DNA from: an uncultured Alistipes sp.
GTDB lineage: Bacteria; Bacteroidota; Bacteroidia; Bacteroidales; Rikenellaceae
Length of the DNA: 64,000 nucleotides
Direction: 5' to 3'
Assembly: GCA_958449275.1 (NCBI GenBank)
Contig: CAUDHE010000001.1
Span: 11,313 to 75,312, forward strand
Below are positions 1 to 8,412 of this stretch, one piece after another. How positions within the stretch are numbered: the stretch's first letter is position 1; every line of letters begins with the position of its first letter. The translations under genes and the position numbers were made by a program. Below the pieces are notes generated by a model that saw only the letters and a program-made list of their open reading frames with translations, ran no database searches and was not told the DNA's origin.

Positions 1-407
1 GACCATTGCTCCTGCATTTGTTTGGCGAGTGCTTCGATACGTAAGCTGAGCGCCTTCAGTTGGCGCGTATAGCCGGTAAGAATCCCGAGCTGCGTGAGGA
101 TCGTGCGGTCGGAATAACGGGTATTTACCTGCCGGACGATCTGATTATAATTCGTTCCTATCCGTTGGAATTGGTAGTAAAAGTCGTTCAGCCGGGCGAT
201 GAATTGGGTTTTCGAGGTATCGATTTTATAGACTTTCAGCTCTCAGCCGAAGAGTCGTGAAAGGATGAATCGGGAGATGTTCTTCGTACAATCGGCCTCT
301 TCGAGCATCTTGCGGAAGCGGATTTCCTGCTTGTCATTCAGCAGAAAGTTGTAACGGTGTGTTTTGGGGTCGGCAGCTTTAGGCCGTCCGCTTTTCTTGT
401 GTGCCAT
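1..407 (-). pseudogene. mobA: MobA-like relaxosome accessory protein, cut by an in-frame TGA and by the window edge
   Basis: Translation starts at 407 (MAHKKSGRPKAADPKTHRY) and resembles Bacteroides MobA, which assists the relaxase at oriT. After about 54 residues (ending ILSRLFG) a TGA lies at 243-245, yet the same frame continues without another stop to the window edge with typical MobA sequence (ELKVYKIDTS, then IGTNYNQIVRQVNT, then LSLRIEALAKQMQEQW). There is no frameshift. The relaxase gene mobB would be expected beyond the left edge. The residue replaced by TGA cannot be told from the sequence; Trp, Arg or Gly codons are each one base away. Identification is firm, functional state is not. 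Confidence 0.75.
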
Positions 408-458
408 AATGATAGTTGAAAGGGTTTGCGACTTGGGAGCGAACCATAGCCCGACAGC

Positions 459-567
459 CGAAGGCCGCCGGGCCTTTTCGTATGCGGGAAACATTTTCCG
501 CATACGAAAAGACACCTTGCTCTCGGCCCTTGCCGAGAAAACCGCTCCGCGTGCGGAGCGGCCTTCG
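459..567. other. Cloverleaf-like palindrome between mobA and traA (candidate oriT structure)
   Basis: A closing stem CGAAGGCCG (459-467) pairs with CGGCCTTCG (559-567). Inside are a perfect 14-bp inverted repeat, CTTTTCGTATGCGG at 474-487 with its complement at 498-511; a 7-bp stem at 521-527/532-538; and a 9-bp stem CCGCTCCGC at 542-550/553-561 that competes with the closing stem. Weaker pairing continues outward to about 438 and 590. Its place upstream of mobA fits oriT in related elements, but no nic motif was recognised. It lacks the TAnnTTTG box of the hairpins further right. Confidence 0.5.
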
Positions 568-735
568 ATGCCGGGAAACTACCGGTTCGTCCGACGGTGC
601 AATGTTACGAAAGAATCCATAACGGCACAATGACCCGAAACGGCCTGCGGGTGCCTGTGAGTGTCGTATTCCCGAAATGGAATCCGAGAAGATTTTCAAG
701 TAGTTTCTTTGTCGGTGGATGAATGGCCGCAGGCT

Positions 736-1020
736 TTGCAATCGTGCATTCATTACACTCATGCACTTATTGAATGAACTCATTGCACTCACGCATTCAC
801 TGAACAACTGCACTCATTGCCGAAATGAACTCATGTAATAAATGAATCCGCTGAATGAACTGAAATATTGCAATCGTGCATTCATTGCACTCACGCATTC
901 ACTGAACGACTGCACTCATTGCCAGAATGAACTCATGCAATGAATGAATCCACTGAATGAACTGAAGTATTGCAATCGTGCATTCATTACACTCACACAC
1001 TCACTGAATAAACTCATACA
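736..1020. repeat. Iterated GCATTCATT-rich repeat upstream of traA
   Basis: The 19-mer TTGCAATCGTGCATTCATT occurs at 736, 868 and, once more, at 970. The 102-bp unit at 868-969 recurs imperfectly on both sides, built from short CATTCA and TGAATGAAC elements in both orientations. It ends just before traA, a ParA-type ATPase gene. Such arrays often bind partition or relaxosome proteins, so a centromere or operator role is plausible but inferred. Confidence 0.75.
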
Positions 1021-1036
1021 CTTAAATCAATCGAAT

Positions 1037-1795
1037 ATGGACAAACAACCTGTTTTTATTTCGATCGCCAATCAAAAGGGAGGTATCGGAAAATCAACTT
1101 ACACAATTTTCACGGCCAGCCTGCTTCATTACCGGATGGGTTACCGGGTTTTGGTAGCTGACTGCGATTATCCGCAATGGAGCATCGCCCGGCAGCGCGA
1201 GCGGGATTTGGATGTCATGGAAAGCTCCGAGCGTCTCAAGCAGCAGATGATGACGCAGTACAAACAGACGGGACAGAAGGTATGGCCCGTGTTGGAAACC
1301 CAACCATCGAATACTCTGGCAGACGTCTCGAACTACATCAGACAGGAGGAGGTACCGGATGTCGTGCTGGTCGATTTCCCCGGTACCATCGGAACCAAAG
1401 GGGTATTGGGGCTTATGGCCTGCATGGATTATCTGTTTGTGCCGGTCAGAGCAGATAAGACGGTTTTGGAGAGCTCGATAACTTTCGCCCGAACCATTAA
1501 CGAGGGGATTATCGCTCGTAAGAGTTCACCGCTGAAGAGCGTGAGTATGTTTTGGACCATGCTTGACCGACGGGAACGCACTCCGCTGTACGAACACTAT
1601 GAACAAGTCATCCGGCATTTCGGTCTTTCGCTGATGCGGAGCCGTCTTCCTATGCGGAGCCGTTTCAGCCGAGAGTCCGATGGCAACGGAGGCATATTCC
1701 GCTCAACGCTGTTCGCCGCCGACCGCTCCTTTACCGTCGATAGCGGGATGGATGATTTTCTTGCGGAATTATGTGCTATTGCAAAATTAGAGTAG
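1037..1795 (+). CDS. traA: TraA, ParA/MinD-type ATPase
   Basis: The 252-residue protein has a deviant Walker A motif near its N-terminus (ANQKGGIGKST), a switch-like VDFPGT segment and a ParA-like fold pattern. It heads the transfer operon, as in other Bacteroides conjugative elements, and probably positions DNA or the transfer apparatus. The start at 1037 puts the Walker motif at the usual distance from the N-terminus; a longer frame from 944 runs through the repeat array and is unlikely. traC follows after 1 nt. Confidence 0.85.
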   Translation: MDKQPVFISIANQKGGIGKSTYTIFTASLLHYRMGYRVLVADCDYPQWSIARQRERDLDVMESSERLKQQMMTQYKQTGQKVWPVLETQPSNTLADVSNYIRQEEVPDVVLVDFPGTIGTKGVLGLMACMDYLFVPVRADKTVLESSITFARTINEGIIARKSSPLKSVSMFWTMLDRRERTPLYEHYEQVIRHFGLSLMRSRLPMRSRFSRESDGNGGIFRSTLFAADRSFTVDSGMDDFLAELCAIAKLE

Positions 1796-1796
1796 T

Positions 1797-2198
1797 ATGG
1801 CACGACGACAGAACGAACCTTTCGACGAAGAGGTCTTGCGTATGATCGCCAGCCGCATGAACAGCGTTCCGGCTCTGGAGGATTCCGCTATGGGCGTTGC
1901 GGCGGATTCCGAGGCTTCCGATGCCGAGCGACCTGCCCCGGAAAAGCCTCGCCGCCGGGCCGGGAAATCCTCCTATGCCGAAACCTTTCTCTCACCGATG
2001 GTCGTACAGCGCCGCACGGCCGTCTATGTCAGCGAACAGGTGCGGGACGCTATTTCGACCATCGTCCGGCATTTGGGACCTTCGGGAGAACTGTCCGTCA
2101 GCGGATATGTGGAAAACGTACTGCGACATCATCTGGAGAAGTACCGGGAGGAGATCAATACGTGCTATAAAGCCTCGGCACGGGATAAGCTGTTATAA
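1797..2198 (+). CDS. traC: DUF3408 conjugal transfer protein (TraB/TraC type)
   Basis: A 133-residue protein with a charged, proline-rich N-terminal half and a C-terminal ribbon-helix-helix-like part (YVSEQVRDAISTIV, then LSVSGYVENVLRHHLE). This matches DUF3408 proteins that follow the ParA gene in Bacteroides transfer operons. Such proteins probably bind DNA together with the ATPase. The start is 1 nt after the traA stop, which implies translational coupling. Confidence 0.75.
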   Translation: MARRQNEPFDEEVLRMIASRMNSVPALEDSAMGVAADSEASDAERPAPEKPRRRAGKSSYAETFLSPMVVQRRTAVYVSEQVRDAISTIVRHLGPSGELSVSGYVENVLRHHLEKYREEINTCYKASARDKLL

Positions 2199-2203
2199 GA
2201 GCC

Positions 2204-2764
2204 ATGAGAGATATTCTTTTCACGTTTCTGGGCCTCGGTACGGCCTATCTCTATTTGGATAAGTTTCTGTTCCGGGGACACCTCGGAAGTCTTTTCGTAG
2301 AGGGTTGGCGGCATCTTCTGCACCTGCCCCGACGTCGCAAAGACTCTTCGTCTGAGGCGTCGCCAGCAGTTACGCTGCCGGCAGCGGACTCTTCCGACGG
2401 GCAGCTTATCGAAAGAAAAGTGTACACTTCATGCCAGCGGGTGCCGGAAAGTGACATGGCCGCGAAAACGGCATCAAACGCCTCTGCGGGCGATAACTTT
2501 GAAGACGGAAACAGCCCCCGGGGAGGCTCGGTCGTCGAAACGTGGAGTGCAGAATCGTTCCGTGGCATCTCACAATGGAATGACGAAGGTTTCGCACTGA
2601 ATGAGAATCAGGAGAGCCTGTCCGATACCGAGCGGATTCGTCAGGAGGTACAGCAGGCACTAAGCCGGATTCCGAATGAGGAAGATTCGTTTGCCGACGA
2701 GTTGGAGCCTACGGACGAGGAGAAATACGGTCCTTCGCCGGACCATGCCGGGAGTTTTTTCTAA
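2204..2764 (+). CDS. traD: TraD-type conjugal transfer protein
   Basis: A 186-residue protein with a short hydrophobic N-terminus (LFTFLGLGTAYLYLDKFLF) and a long acidic low-complexity tail. Its place between DUF3408 and the DUF4134 gene is that of traD in CTnDOT-like operons. The role is unknown; it is probably inner-membrane anchored. The name rests mainly on gene order. Confidence 0.6.
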   Translation: MRDILFTFLGLGTAYLYLDKFLFRGHLGSLFVEGWRHLLHLPRRRKDSSSEASPAVTLPAADSSDGQLIERKVYTSCQRVPESDMAAKTASNASAGDNFEDGNSPRGGSVVETWSAESFRGISQWNDEGFALNENQESLSDTERIRQEVQQALSRIPNEEDSFADELEPTDEEKYGPSPDHAGSFF

Positions 2765-2793
2765 TGGATTGTTTCACTTAAATCATCAAGATT

Positions 2794-2878
2794 ATGAAGA
2801 TGTGCTATTACGACTCGGGGTGAATTGAGCGCCCATGACCCCAGTTTACCGGCGGCAGGCCGGTAGTGGTCTGCCGCC
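2794..2878 (+). promoter_or_regulatory. Nine-codon ORF followed by a GC-rich hairpin before traE
   Basis: ATG at 2794 opens a 9-codon ORF (MKMCYYDSG) ending in TGA at 2821. It is followed by an inverted repeat GGCGGCAG (2851-2858)/CTGCCGCC (2871-2878) with a 12-nt loop. No T-run follows, so this is not a standard terminator. It could be an attenuator or an mRNA processing site ahead of the pilin-like gene. Function is inferred only from position. Confidence 0.35.
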
Positions 2879-2908
2879 CGAATTATTTCACTTTTAAACT
2901 ATTTCGAA

Positions 2909-3217
2909 ATGAGCACGAAACGAAAAAAAATGACTGTACTTCTGTCCTCCCTTCTGTTTGCCGTGGGGCAGACATGAGCGCAAGGCAACGGTCTTCGGGG
3001 TATCTCGGAAGCGACCACCATGGTGACGAGTTATTTTGACCCGCTCACGCTGTTGATTTACGCTGTCGGAGCCGTCATTGGGCTGATTGGAGGCATAAAG
3101 GTCTACCAAAAATTCAGCAGCGGAGACCCGGATACCTCGAAAACCGCCGCCTCATGGTTCGGCGCCTGTATTTTTCTGATTGTCAGTGCTACGGTATTGC
3201 GCTCATTCTTCCTGTAA
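2909..3217 (+). CDS. traE: TraE (DUF4134), VirB2-like pilin candidate with an in-frame TGA in its signal peptide
   Basis: From ATG 2909 the frame gives a typical signal peptide (MSTKRKKM, then hydrophobic LLSSLLFAVGQT), then TGA at 2975-2977, then AQGNGLRGISEATTMVTSYF and two membrane segments ending in AASWFGACIFLIVSA. This is a full-length DUF4134 protein of 103 codons if TGA is read through. Trp would give QTWAQGNG, a normal signal-peptidase site. Without readthrough, translation could restart only at Met 3020 and would lack the signal peptide. Family and frame are clear; whether a functional product is made is not. Confidence 0.8.
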
Positions 3218-3222
3218 CGGCT

Positions 3223-3567
3223 ATGGCAGCGTATAATATCAACAAGGGCGTCGATGCGCGTGTGGAGTTTCACGGCCTGCGGGCGCAATACCTTTACCTT
3301 TTTGCCGGCGGACTGCTGGGTCTCTTCCTGCTGTTCGTTGCGATGTACCTTGCCGGCCTTTCCGCCGGAGTCTGCATCTTCGTCTGCAGCGCTGCGGGCG
3401 CTGCACTCGTCTGGGGTGTCTTCCGTCTTAACTCTCGCTACGGGCAATACGGGATGATGAAACTGCTTGCGGGGCTTCGTCTGCCGCGCCGCATCATTCG
3501 CCGCCGCAGAATAGGACGTCTTATACGAATCACTAATCACTTCGACGACCATGCAGGGAACGCTTAA
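3223..3567 (+). CDS. traF: TraF (DUF4133), VirB3-like membrane protein
   Basis: A 114-residue protein (MAAYNINKGVDARVEFHGLR) with two adjacent hydrophobic segments and a basic C-terminus matches DUF4133. It probably sits in the inner membrane next to the VirB4-type ATPase. The start at 3223 is 5 nt after traE, and the 3' end overlaps the start of traG by 17 nt. Confidence 0.8.
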   Translation: MAAYNINKGVDARVEFHGLRAQYLYLFAGGLLGLFLLFVAMYLAGLSAGVCIFVCSAAGAALVWGVFRLNSRYGQYGMMKLLAGLRLPRRIIRRRRIGRLIRITNHFDDHAGNA

Positions 3568-6082
3568 AACCGTATCGCTGGAGAGCTGTTTTCCGCTTCT
3601 GGCTGTCGAGCAGGGCTGTATCGTCAGCAAGAACGGCGACCTTACCATCGCTTTCCGGGTGAAACTCCCGGAGGTATTCACGCAGACCGCCGCCGAGTAC
3701 GAGAGCCTGCACAGCGTATGGTGCAAAGCGCTGGCTATTCTGCCCGACTACACGGTCGTGCACAAGCAGGACTATTTCATCGAGGAGCGATACCGCTCCC
3801 GAATCGAGGCGGAAGAGTCGTTTCTGTCCCGTTCGTTCGAACGTCACTTCAACGAACGTCCCTACCTGCACCACAGTTGCTACCTGTTCGTCACGCGCAC
3901 GACCAAAGAACGCATGAGGCAGCGGAGCGACTTCTCGTCCCTATGCCGAGGTGCGTTAATTCCGCGTGAGGCGCTGGACAGCGATGCCGTGACACGATTT
4001 CTGGAGTCGGTGGCGCAGGCCGAAAGTATTCTGAACGAAAGCGGCAGCCTGCACCTTCGCCGACTCTCGGCGGAGGAGGTCGTAGGCACGGCCTCGGAGC
4101 CGGGGCTGCTGGAGCGTTACTTCTCGTTGGGCGGCACAGCGGGTACGGTGGAGGATCTGCGACTCGATGCCGGCAGCGTGCGTATCGGCGAGCGGACGCT
4201 CTCGCTGCATACGCTCTCCGACCTGGACGACATCGCCCAAATGGTCGCTACCGATACGCGCTACGAGCGTCTTTCTACCGACCGGTCGGACTGCCGCCTG
4301 TCGTTCGCCTCACCCGTGGGATTGCTGCTGGGATGCAGCCACATATTGAATCAGTATGTCTTTCTGGACGATAATGAAGAGATCCTGCGGACGCTTGAGC
4401 GCACTTCGCGCAATATGAACTCTCTGTCGCGTTACTCGCGCTCGAATGCCGTAAACCGGGAGTGGATCGAAGAGTATCTGAACGAAGCACACGCGAACGG
4501 TTGGCGGTCGGTGCGCTGCCATGTGAATGTGGTCGCGTGGGCCGAGAGCGATGCGGAGCTGAAGAGGGTCCGCAACGAAGTCGGCGCCCAGATCGCCCTG
4601 ATGGGGTGCACGCCGCATCACAATACGGTGGATGTGCCGGTATTGTTTTGGGCTGGGATTCCGGGCAACGAGGGCGACTTTCCGGCCGAAGAGTCCTTCA
4701 CCACCTTTCTGGAGCCTGCGGTGTGCTTCTTTGCACTGGAGACCTGTGGCCGGGACAGCGCCTCCCCGTTCGGAATACGGCTTGTGGACCGACTGACGGG
4801 AGTTCCGGTTTTGGTGGACATCTCGGACGAGCCGATGAAGCGCGGCGTCACTACCAACAGAAATAAATTTGTCCTGGGGCCTTCGGGCAGCGGCAAGAGC
4901 TTCTTCACCAATCATATGGTGCGTCAATATTACGAACAGGGAACGCACATCCTGCTGGTGGATACGGGTAATTCGTATCAGGGGCTGTGCGAGCTTATCC
5001 GCCGCCGCACGCACGGCGAGGACGGCATCTACCTGACCTATACGGACCAGGAGCCGATCTGCTTCAACCCCTTTTACAGCGAGGACGGGGTATTCGACAT
5101 CGAGAAGCGGGAATCGATCAAGACACTTATCCTCACGCTGTGGAAACGCGAGGACGAAGCCCCGACGCGGGCCGAGGAGGTGGCGCTCTCGAATGCCGTC
5201 AATCTTTTCCTTGCGGAGATGAAACGCAATCCGAACATTGTCCCGTCGTTCAACTCCTTTTACGAGTTCGTCGGACAGGAGTACCGCCGGTGGCTGCGGC
5301 AGAAGAACGTCCGGGAGAAAGATTTCGATTTGGAGGGCTTCCTGAACGTGCTGGAGCCATACTACCGGGGCGGCGAATACGATTACCTGCTGAACTCCGA
5401 CCGGGAGATGGACTTGTTGCATAAACGATTCATTGTCTTTGAATTAGACAATATCCGCGACAACAAAACCTTACTGCCTATCGTGACGCTCATCATCATG
5501 GAGACGTTCATTTCCAAGATGCGCCGGCTCAAAGGCGTGCGCAAGATGATCCTTATCGAAGAGTGCTGGAAAGCCCTTGCTTCGGCCAATATGAGCGAAT
5601 ACATCAGGTACTTGTACAAAACCGTCCGCAAGTATTTCGGCGAGGCGGTGGTCGTGACGCAGGAGGTCGATGACATCATCTCCTCGCCGATTGTCAAGGA
5701 GACGATCATCAACAACGCCGACTGCAAGATTCTCCTGGACCAACGTAAGTACATGACCAAATTCGACGGCATACAGGCCATGCTGGGACTTTCGGAAAAG
5801 GAGAAGGCGCAGATTCTCTCGCTCAACCTTGCCCGGCATCCGGGTCGCAACTACAAGGAGGTATGGATCGGACTGGGCAGCGTGCAGTCGGCCGTCTATG
5901 CCGTCGAGGTTTCTAAAAGCGAATATTACGCCTACACGACCGAGGAGCGCGAGAAGACCGAAGTATTCGCCCTGGCCGAACGTATGGGCGGGGACCTGGA
6001 AGGTGCCATCCGCCGTATGGCTTCCGAACGCGGAACGGAAACGCCGGAAGTGACTATCCGCACGATTATCGATAACGCATAA
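3551..6082 (+). CDS. traG: TraG, VirB4-type conjugation ATPase
   Basis: The 843-residue protein shows the VirB4/TraG layout: an N-terminal domain, then Walker A GPSGSGKS at about residue 443 and Walker B with MILIEECWKAL at about 666, plus the C-terminal part with VVVTQEVDDI. It should power assembly of the mating apparatus at the inner membrane. Length is normal for the family. It lies between DUF4133 and the small gene before traI. Confidence 0.9.
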   Translation: MQGTLKTVSLESCFPLLAVEQGCIVSKNGDLTIAFRVKLPEVFTQTAAEYESLHSVWCKALAILPDYTVVHKQDYFIEERYRSRIEAEESFLSRSFERHFNERPYLHHSCYLFVTRTTKERMRQRSDFSSLCRGALIPREALDSDAVTRFLESVAQAESILNESGSLHLRRLSAEEVVGTASEPGLLERYFSLGGTAGTVEDLRLDAGSVRIGERTLSLHTLSDLDDIAQMVATDTRYERLSTDRSDCRLSFASPVGLLLGCSHILNQYVFLDDNEEILRTLERTSRNMNSLSRYSRSNAVNREWIEEYLNEAHANGWRSVRCHVNVVAWAESDAELKRVRNEVGAQIALMGCTPHHNTVDVPVLFWAGIPGNEGDFPAEESFTTFLEPAVCFFALETCGRDSASPFGIRLVDRLTGVPVLVDISDEPMKRGVTTNRNKFVLGPSGSGKSFFTNHMVRQYYEQGTHILLVDTGNSYQGLCELIRRRTHGEDGIYLTYTDQEPICFNPFYSEDGVFDIEKRESIKTLILTLWKREDEAPTRAEEVALSNAVNLFLAEMKRNPNIVPSFNSFYEFVGQEYRRWLRQKNVREKDFDLEGFLNVLEPYYRGGEYDYLLNSDREMDLLHKRFIVFELDNIRDNKTLLPIVTLIIMETFISKMRRLKGVRKMILIEECWKALASANMSEYIRYLYKTVRKYFGEAVVVTQEVDDIISSPIVKETIINNADCKILLDQRKYMTKFDGIQAMLGLSEKEKAQILSLNLARHPGRNYKEVWIGLGSVQSAVYAVEVSKSEYYAYTTEEREKTEVFALAERMGGDLEGAIRRMASERGTETPEVTIRTIIDNA

Positions 6083-6094
6083 ACAGAAAAACAG

Positions 6095-6553
6095 ATGAAC
6101 GCAAAACAGAAATTGGCGGCTGAATTTGTCGAGCTGCTTAAACAACAGAGAAAGGAACATAACGAACGGGGGCGTTTCCTGGGATATGCGGAGCGCCTGG
6201 CAGCCCGCATACGCTTATGCGGCATTTGCGGCAGTTGGGTCGGCAACGGCACTACATACTCAATGCTGGTCAGCCCGCAAGAGGATAGCTTGTCTGTTCT
6301 GAATAGCTTGTCTGTTCTGATATGTGATAATTCCCATTGTTACAAAACCGTGTTGCGGGATTTGTCGGCCGTGCTGCGTGACCGACAGATTGTTCTGGTT
6401 GGAGAGCTGGGACAGAGCTGCGGAAGAATCATACTGGATGAGAACGATGTGTTGCATTGTGCCGACTATGGGACGTTCCTTCGGGAGGACACGCTTTTAC
6501 GCAACGAACTGTACGATATGCAAAACGACGGTCTTTCCGAAAGCGAGGCATAA
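6095..6553 (+). CDS. Hypothetical protein in the traH position
   Basis: This 152-residue protein sits between the VirB4 gene and traI. It has a CGICGSW element and no signal peptide or membrane segment. I do not recognise its family. It contains a direct repeat SLSVLNSLSVL produced by an in-frame 18-bp duplication. Position in the operon suggests a transfer-linked role. Confidence 0.6.
   Translation: MNAKQKLAAEFVELLKQQRKEHNERGRFLGYAERLAARIRLCGICGSWVGNGTTYSMLVSPQEDSLSVLNSLSVLICDNSHCYKTVLRDLSAVLRDRQIVLVGELGQSCGRIILDENDVLHCADYGTFLREDTLLRNELYDMQNDGLSESEA
6285..6320 (+). repeat. Perfect 18-bp tandem duplication inside a coding region
   Basis: ATAGCTTGTCTGTTCTGA occurs twice back to back (6285-6302 and 6303-6320). 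Being a multiple of three, it keeps the frame of the surrounding gene and adds six residues. Perfect identity points to recent slippage. Confidence 0.9.
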
Positions 6554-6557
6554 AGGA

Positions 6558-6653
6558 ATGGAGCGAGAGGTGATTTTGAAGCTGTGCGATGCGGCGATGG
6601 AGATACTTGCGGCCCTGCGCCGGGAGTGTGTACGGCCGATGTCTGCCGACTGA
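6558..6653 (+). CDS. Possible 31-residue protein
   Basis: An ATG 4 nt after the previous stop, preceded by AAAGG, opens a frame beginning MEREVILKLCDAAMEIL and ending in TGA. It is predicted to be amphipathic helical. It fills the otherwise empty gap before traI. The LxLCDAA segment is also found in the small ORF at 26453. No family recognised. Confidence 0.4.
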   Translation: MEREVILKLCDAAMEILAALRRECVRPMSAD

Positions 6654-6698
6654 AAGCACACAGGAAAACCGAGGTATTCAAACGTAAAAAGAATCGGA

Positions 6699-7328
6699 AT
6701 GAAAAGTAAAATATTGTTGACGGGCTTATTGTTGCTTTGCGTATCGGTAACGGCCCGGGCGCAGTGGGTGGTTTCCGACCCTTCGAATTTGGCACAGGGT
6801 ATTGTCAATTCGTCGAACGAAATTTTCGAAGCCGCGAAAACCACACAGCAGATGTACCGGAACTTTCAGGAGACACAAAAGATATACCTCCAGGGTAAGG
6901 AGTATTACGACAAACTGCGCGGGGTAACGAATCTGGTGCGGAATGCCCGCCGAGTACAACAGTGTATCCTGCTGGTAGGCGAGATATCGGACATTTACGT
7001 GAACAATTATGATAAGATGCTTCGGGACGAGTATCTCACGGTCTCGGAGCTGACGGCTATCGCCCGTGGATACACGTCGCTGTTACAGGAGGGCACGAAC
7101 CTGCTGCGCGACTTGCAGACGATCATCAACCCGTCGCAAATGTCGATGACGGACAAGGAGAGGCTGGATATCATAGACAAGTGCTATACGTCGCTCTCGC
7201 ATCTACGCAACAGGGCCTGGCTGTTTACACGCTGCAATATCGCCACCGCCGTACTTCGGGCCCGCGAAAGCAACGATCTGAAACGCAGTCTCGCGCTTTA
7301 CGGTACGGATGAAGAGAAATATTGGTAA
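6699..7328 (+). CDS. traI: TraI (DUF4141), periplasmic transfer protein
   Basis: A 209-residue protein with a clear signal peptide (MKSKILLTGLLLLCVSVTARA, cut before QWVV) and a helical body rich in Gln and Asn, matching DUF4141. VirB5-like function is often suggested for this position. It is followed after 14 nt by traJ. Confidence 0.8.
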   Translation: MKSKILLTGLLLLCVSVTARAQWVVSDPSNLAQGIVNSSNEIFEAAKTTQQMYRNFQETQKIYLQGKEYYDKLRGVTNLVRNARRVQQCILLVGEISDIYVNNYDKMLRDEYLTVSELTAIARGYTSLLQEGTNLLRDLQTIINPSQMSMTDKERLDIIDKCYTSLSHLRNRAWLFTRCNIATAVLRARESNDLKRSLALYGTDEEKYW

Positions 7329-7342
7329 TCCTCTGGAGATAA

Positions 7343-8407
7343 ATGTCTATGTTCCTACCGCTCGCATTTGAAAATCTGCACGTCGTACTGCGGACTCTGT
7401 TCGATAAGATGCTGCCGCTCTGCTCGGAGATGACTGCCATCGCCTCGGGTATCGCCGGATTAGGGGCGCTGTTGTATATCAGTTACCGGGTATGGCAATC
7501 TCTGGCACGTGCGGAACCTATCGACGTTTTCCCGCTGCTGAGGCCGTTCGCGCTGGGGTTGTGCATCCTCTTTTTCGAGCCGCTGGTGCTGGGTACCATC
7601 AACGGGATTCTCTCTCCGGTAGTTCAGGGTACGCACAAACTGCTCGTCGGTCAAACATTCGATATGGGGAAATATCAGAAAGACAAACAGGAGCTGATGA
7701 AAGCGACGGCCGAGGCGAATTTCGACCAGCTTGCAACGGCTCAGACCGGCGAAGAGACGACCGCGATGCTCGAAGAGATGAATCTGGAACCGGCAGACCT
7801 GATGGCCTTGCAGCAGATGTATGAGGAAAGTTCGTCATGGAGTTTGAAGGGCATGATCACCAAAGCGTTTCACTGGCTGCTGGAGCTGCTTTTCGACTGC
7901 GCTTCCCTAATCATCGACACCATCCGCACGTTTTTCCTTATCGTACTGGCTATTCTCGGCCCATTGGCTTTTGCGGTCGCCGTGTATGACGGGTTCCACG
8001 CTTCGCTTACACAGTGGCTGTCGAAATACATCAGCGTATACTTATGGCTGCCTATTTCCGATTTGTTCGGCGCTATTCTGGCCCGTTTACAGGTACTTTC
8101 GATACAGAAAGACATGGAGATGCTGGCCATAGATCCTTCCTATACGTTCAGCGCCGAAAACGGCGCATCGCTGGTCTTTCTGCTCATCGGAATCTGCGGT
8201 TATTTCACCATTCCGAGTATCGCCGGATGGATCGTCCATGCGTCGGGTATCGGCAGCTATAACCGTATCGTCACCCATCTGGGAGCTTGGACGCTGACAC
8301 ATGCAGCGGGTATTGCGGGTTCCACCATAGGCAATGTTGCGGGCAGGGCCCGTGAAGGAGTACGCAGGCATATCGACGTGCGGTCAACCAAAATCAATAA
8401 AAAGTAG
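7343..8407 (+). CDS. traJ: TraJ, VirB6-like polytopic membrane protein
   Basis: The 354-residue protein has several hydrophobic segments (for example AIASGIAGLGALLYISY and FFLIVLAILGPLAFAVAVYD) and a basic C-terminus. Order and length match TraJ of Bacteroides elements. It is likely part of the inner-membrane channel. Confidence 0.85.
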   Translation: MSMFLPLAFENLHVVLRTLFDKMLPLCSEMTAIASGIAGLGALLYISYRVWQSLARAEPIDVFPLLRPFALGLCILFFEPLVLGTINGILSPVVQGTHKLLVGQTFDMGKYQKDKQELMKATAEANFDQLATAQTGEETTAMLEEMNLEPADLMALQQMYEESSSWSLKGMITKAFHWLLELLFDCASLIIDTIRTFFLIVLAILGPLAFAVAVYDGFHASLTQWLSKYISVYLWLPISDLFGAILARLQVLSIQKDMEMLAIDPSYTFSAENGASLVFLLIGICGYFTIPSIAGWIVHASGIGSYNRIVTHLGAWTLTHAAGIAGSTIGNVAGRAREGVRRHIDVRSTKINKK

Positions 8408-8412
8408 AAATT

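Noticed and set aside
736..1020. CRISPR-like array
   Set aside because: Repeats are of mixed length and orientation with no constant spacers and no cas genes nearby.
4310..5422. 370-codon minus-strand frame in traG
   Set aside because: It lies antisense within the VirB4 gene, whose motifs are all on the plus strand.
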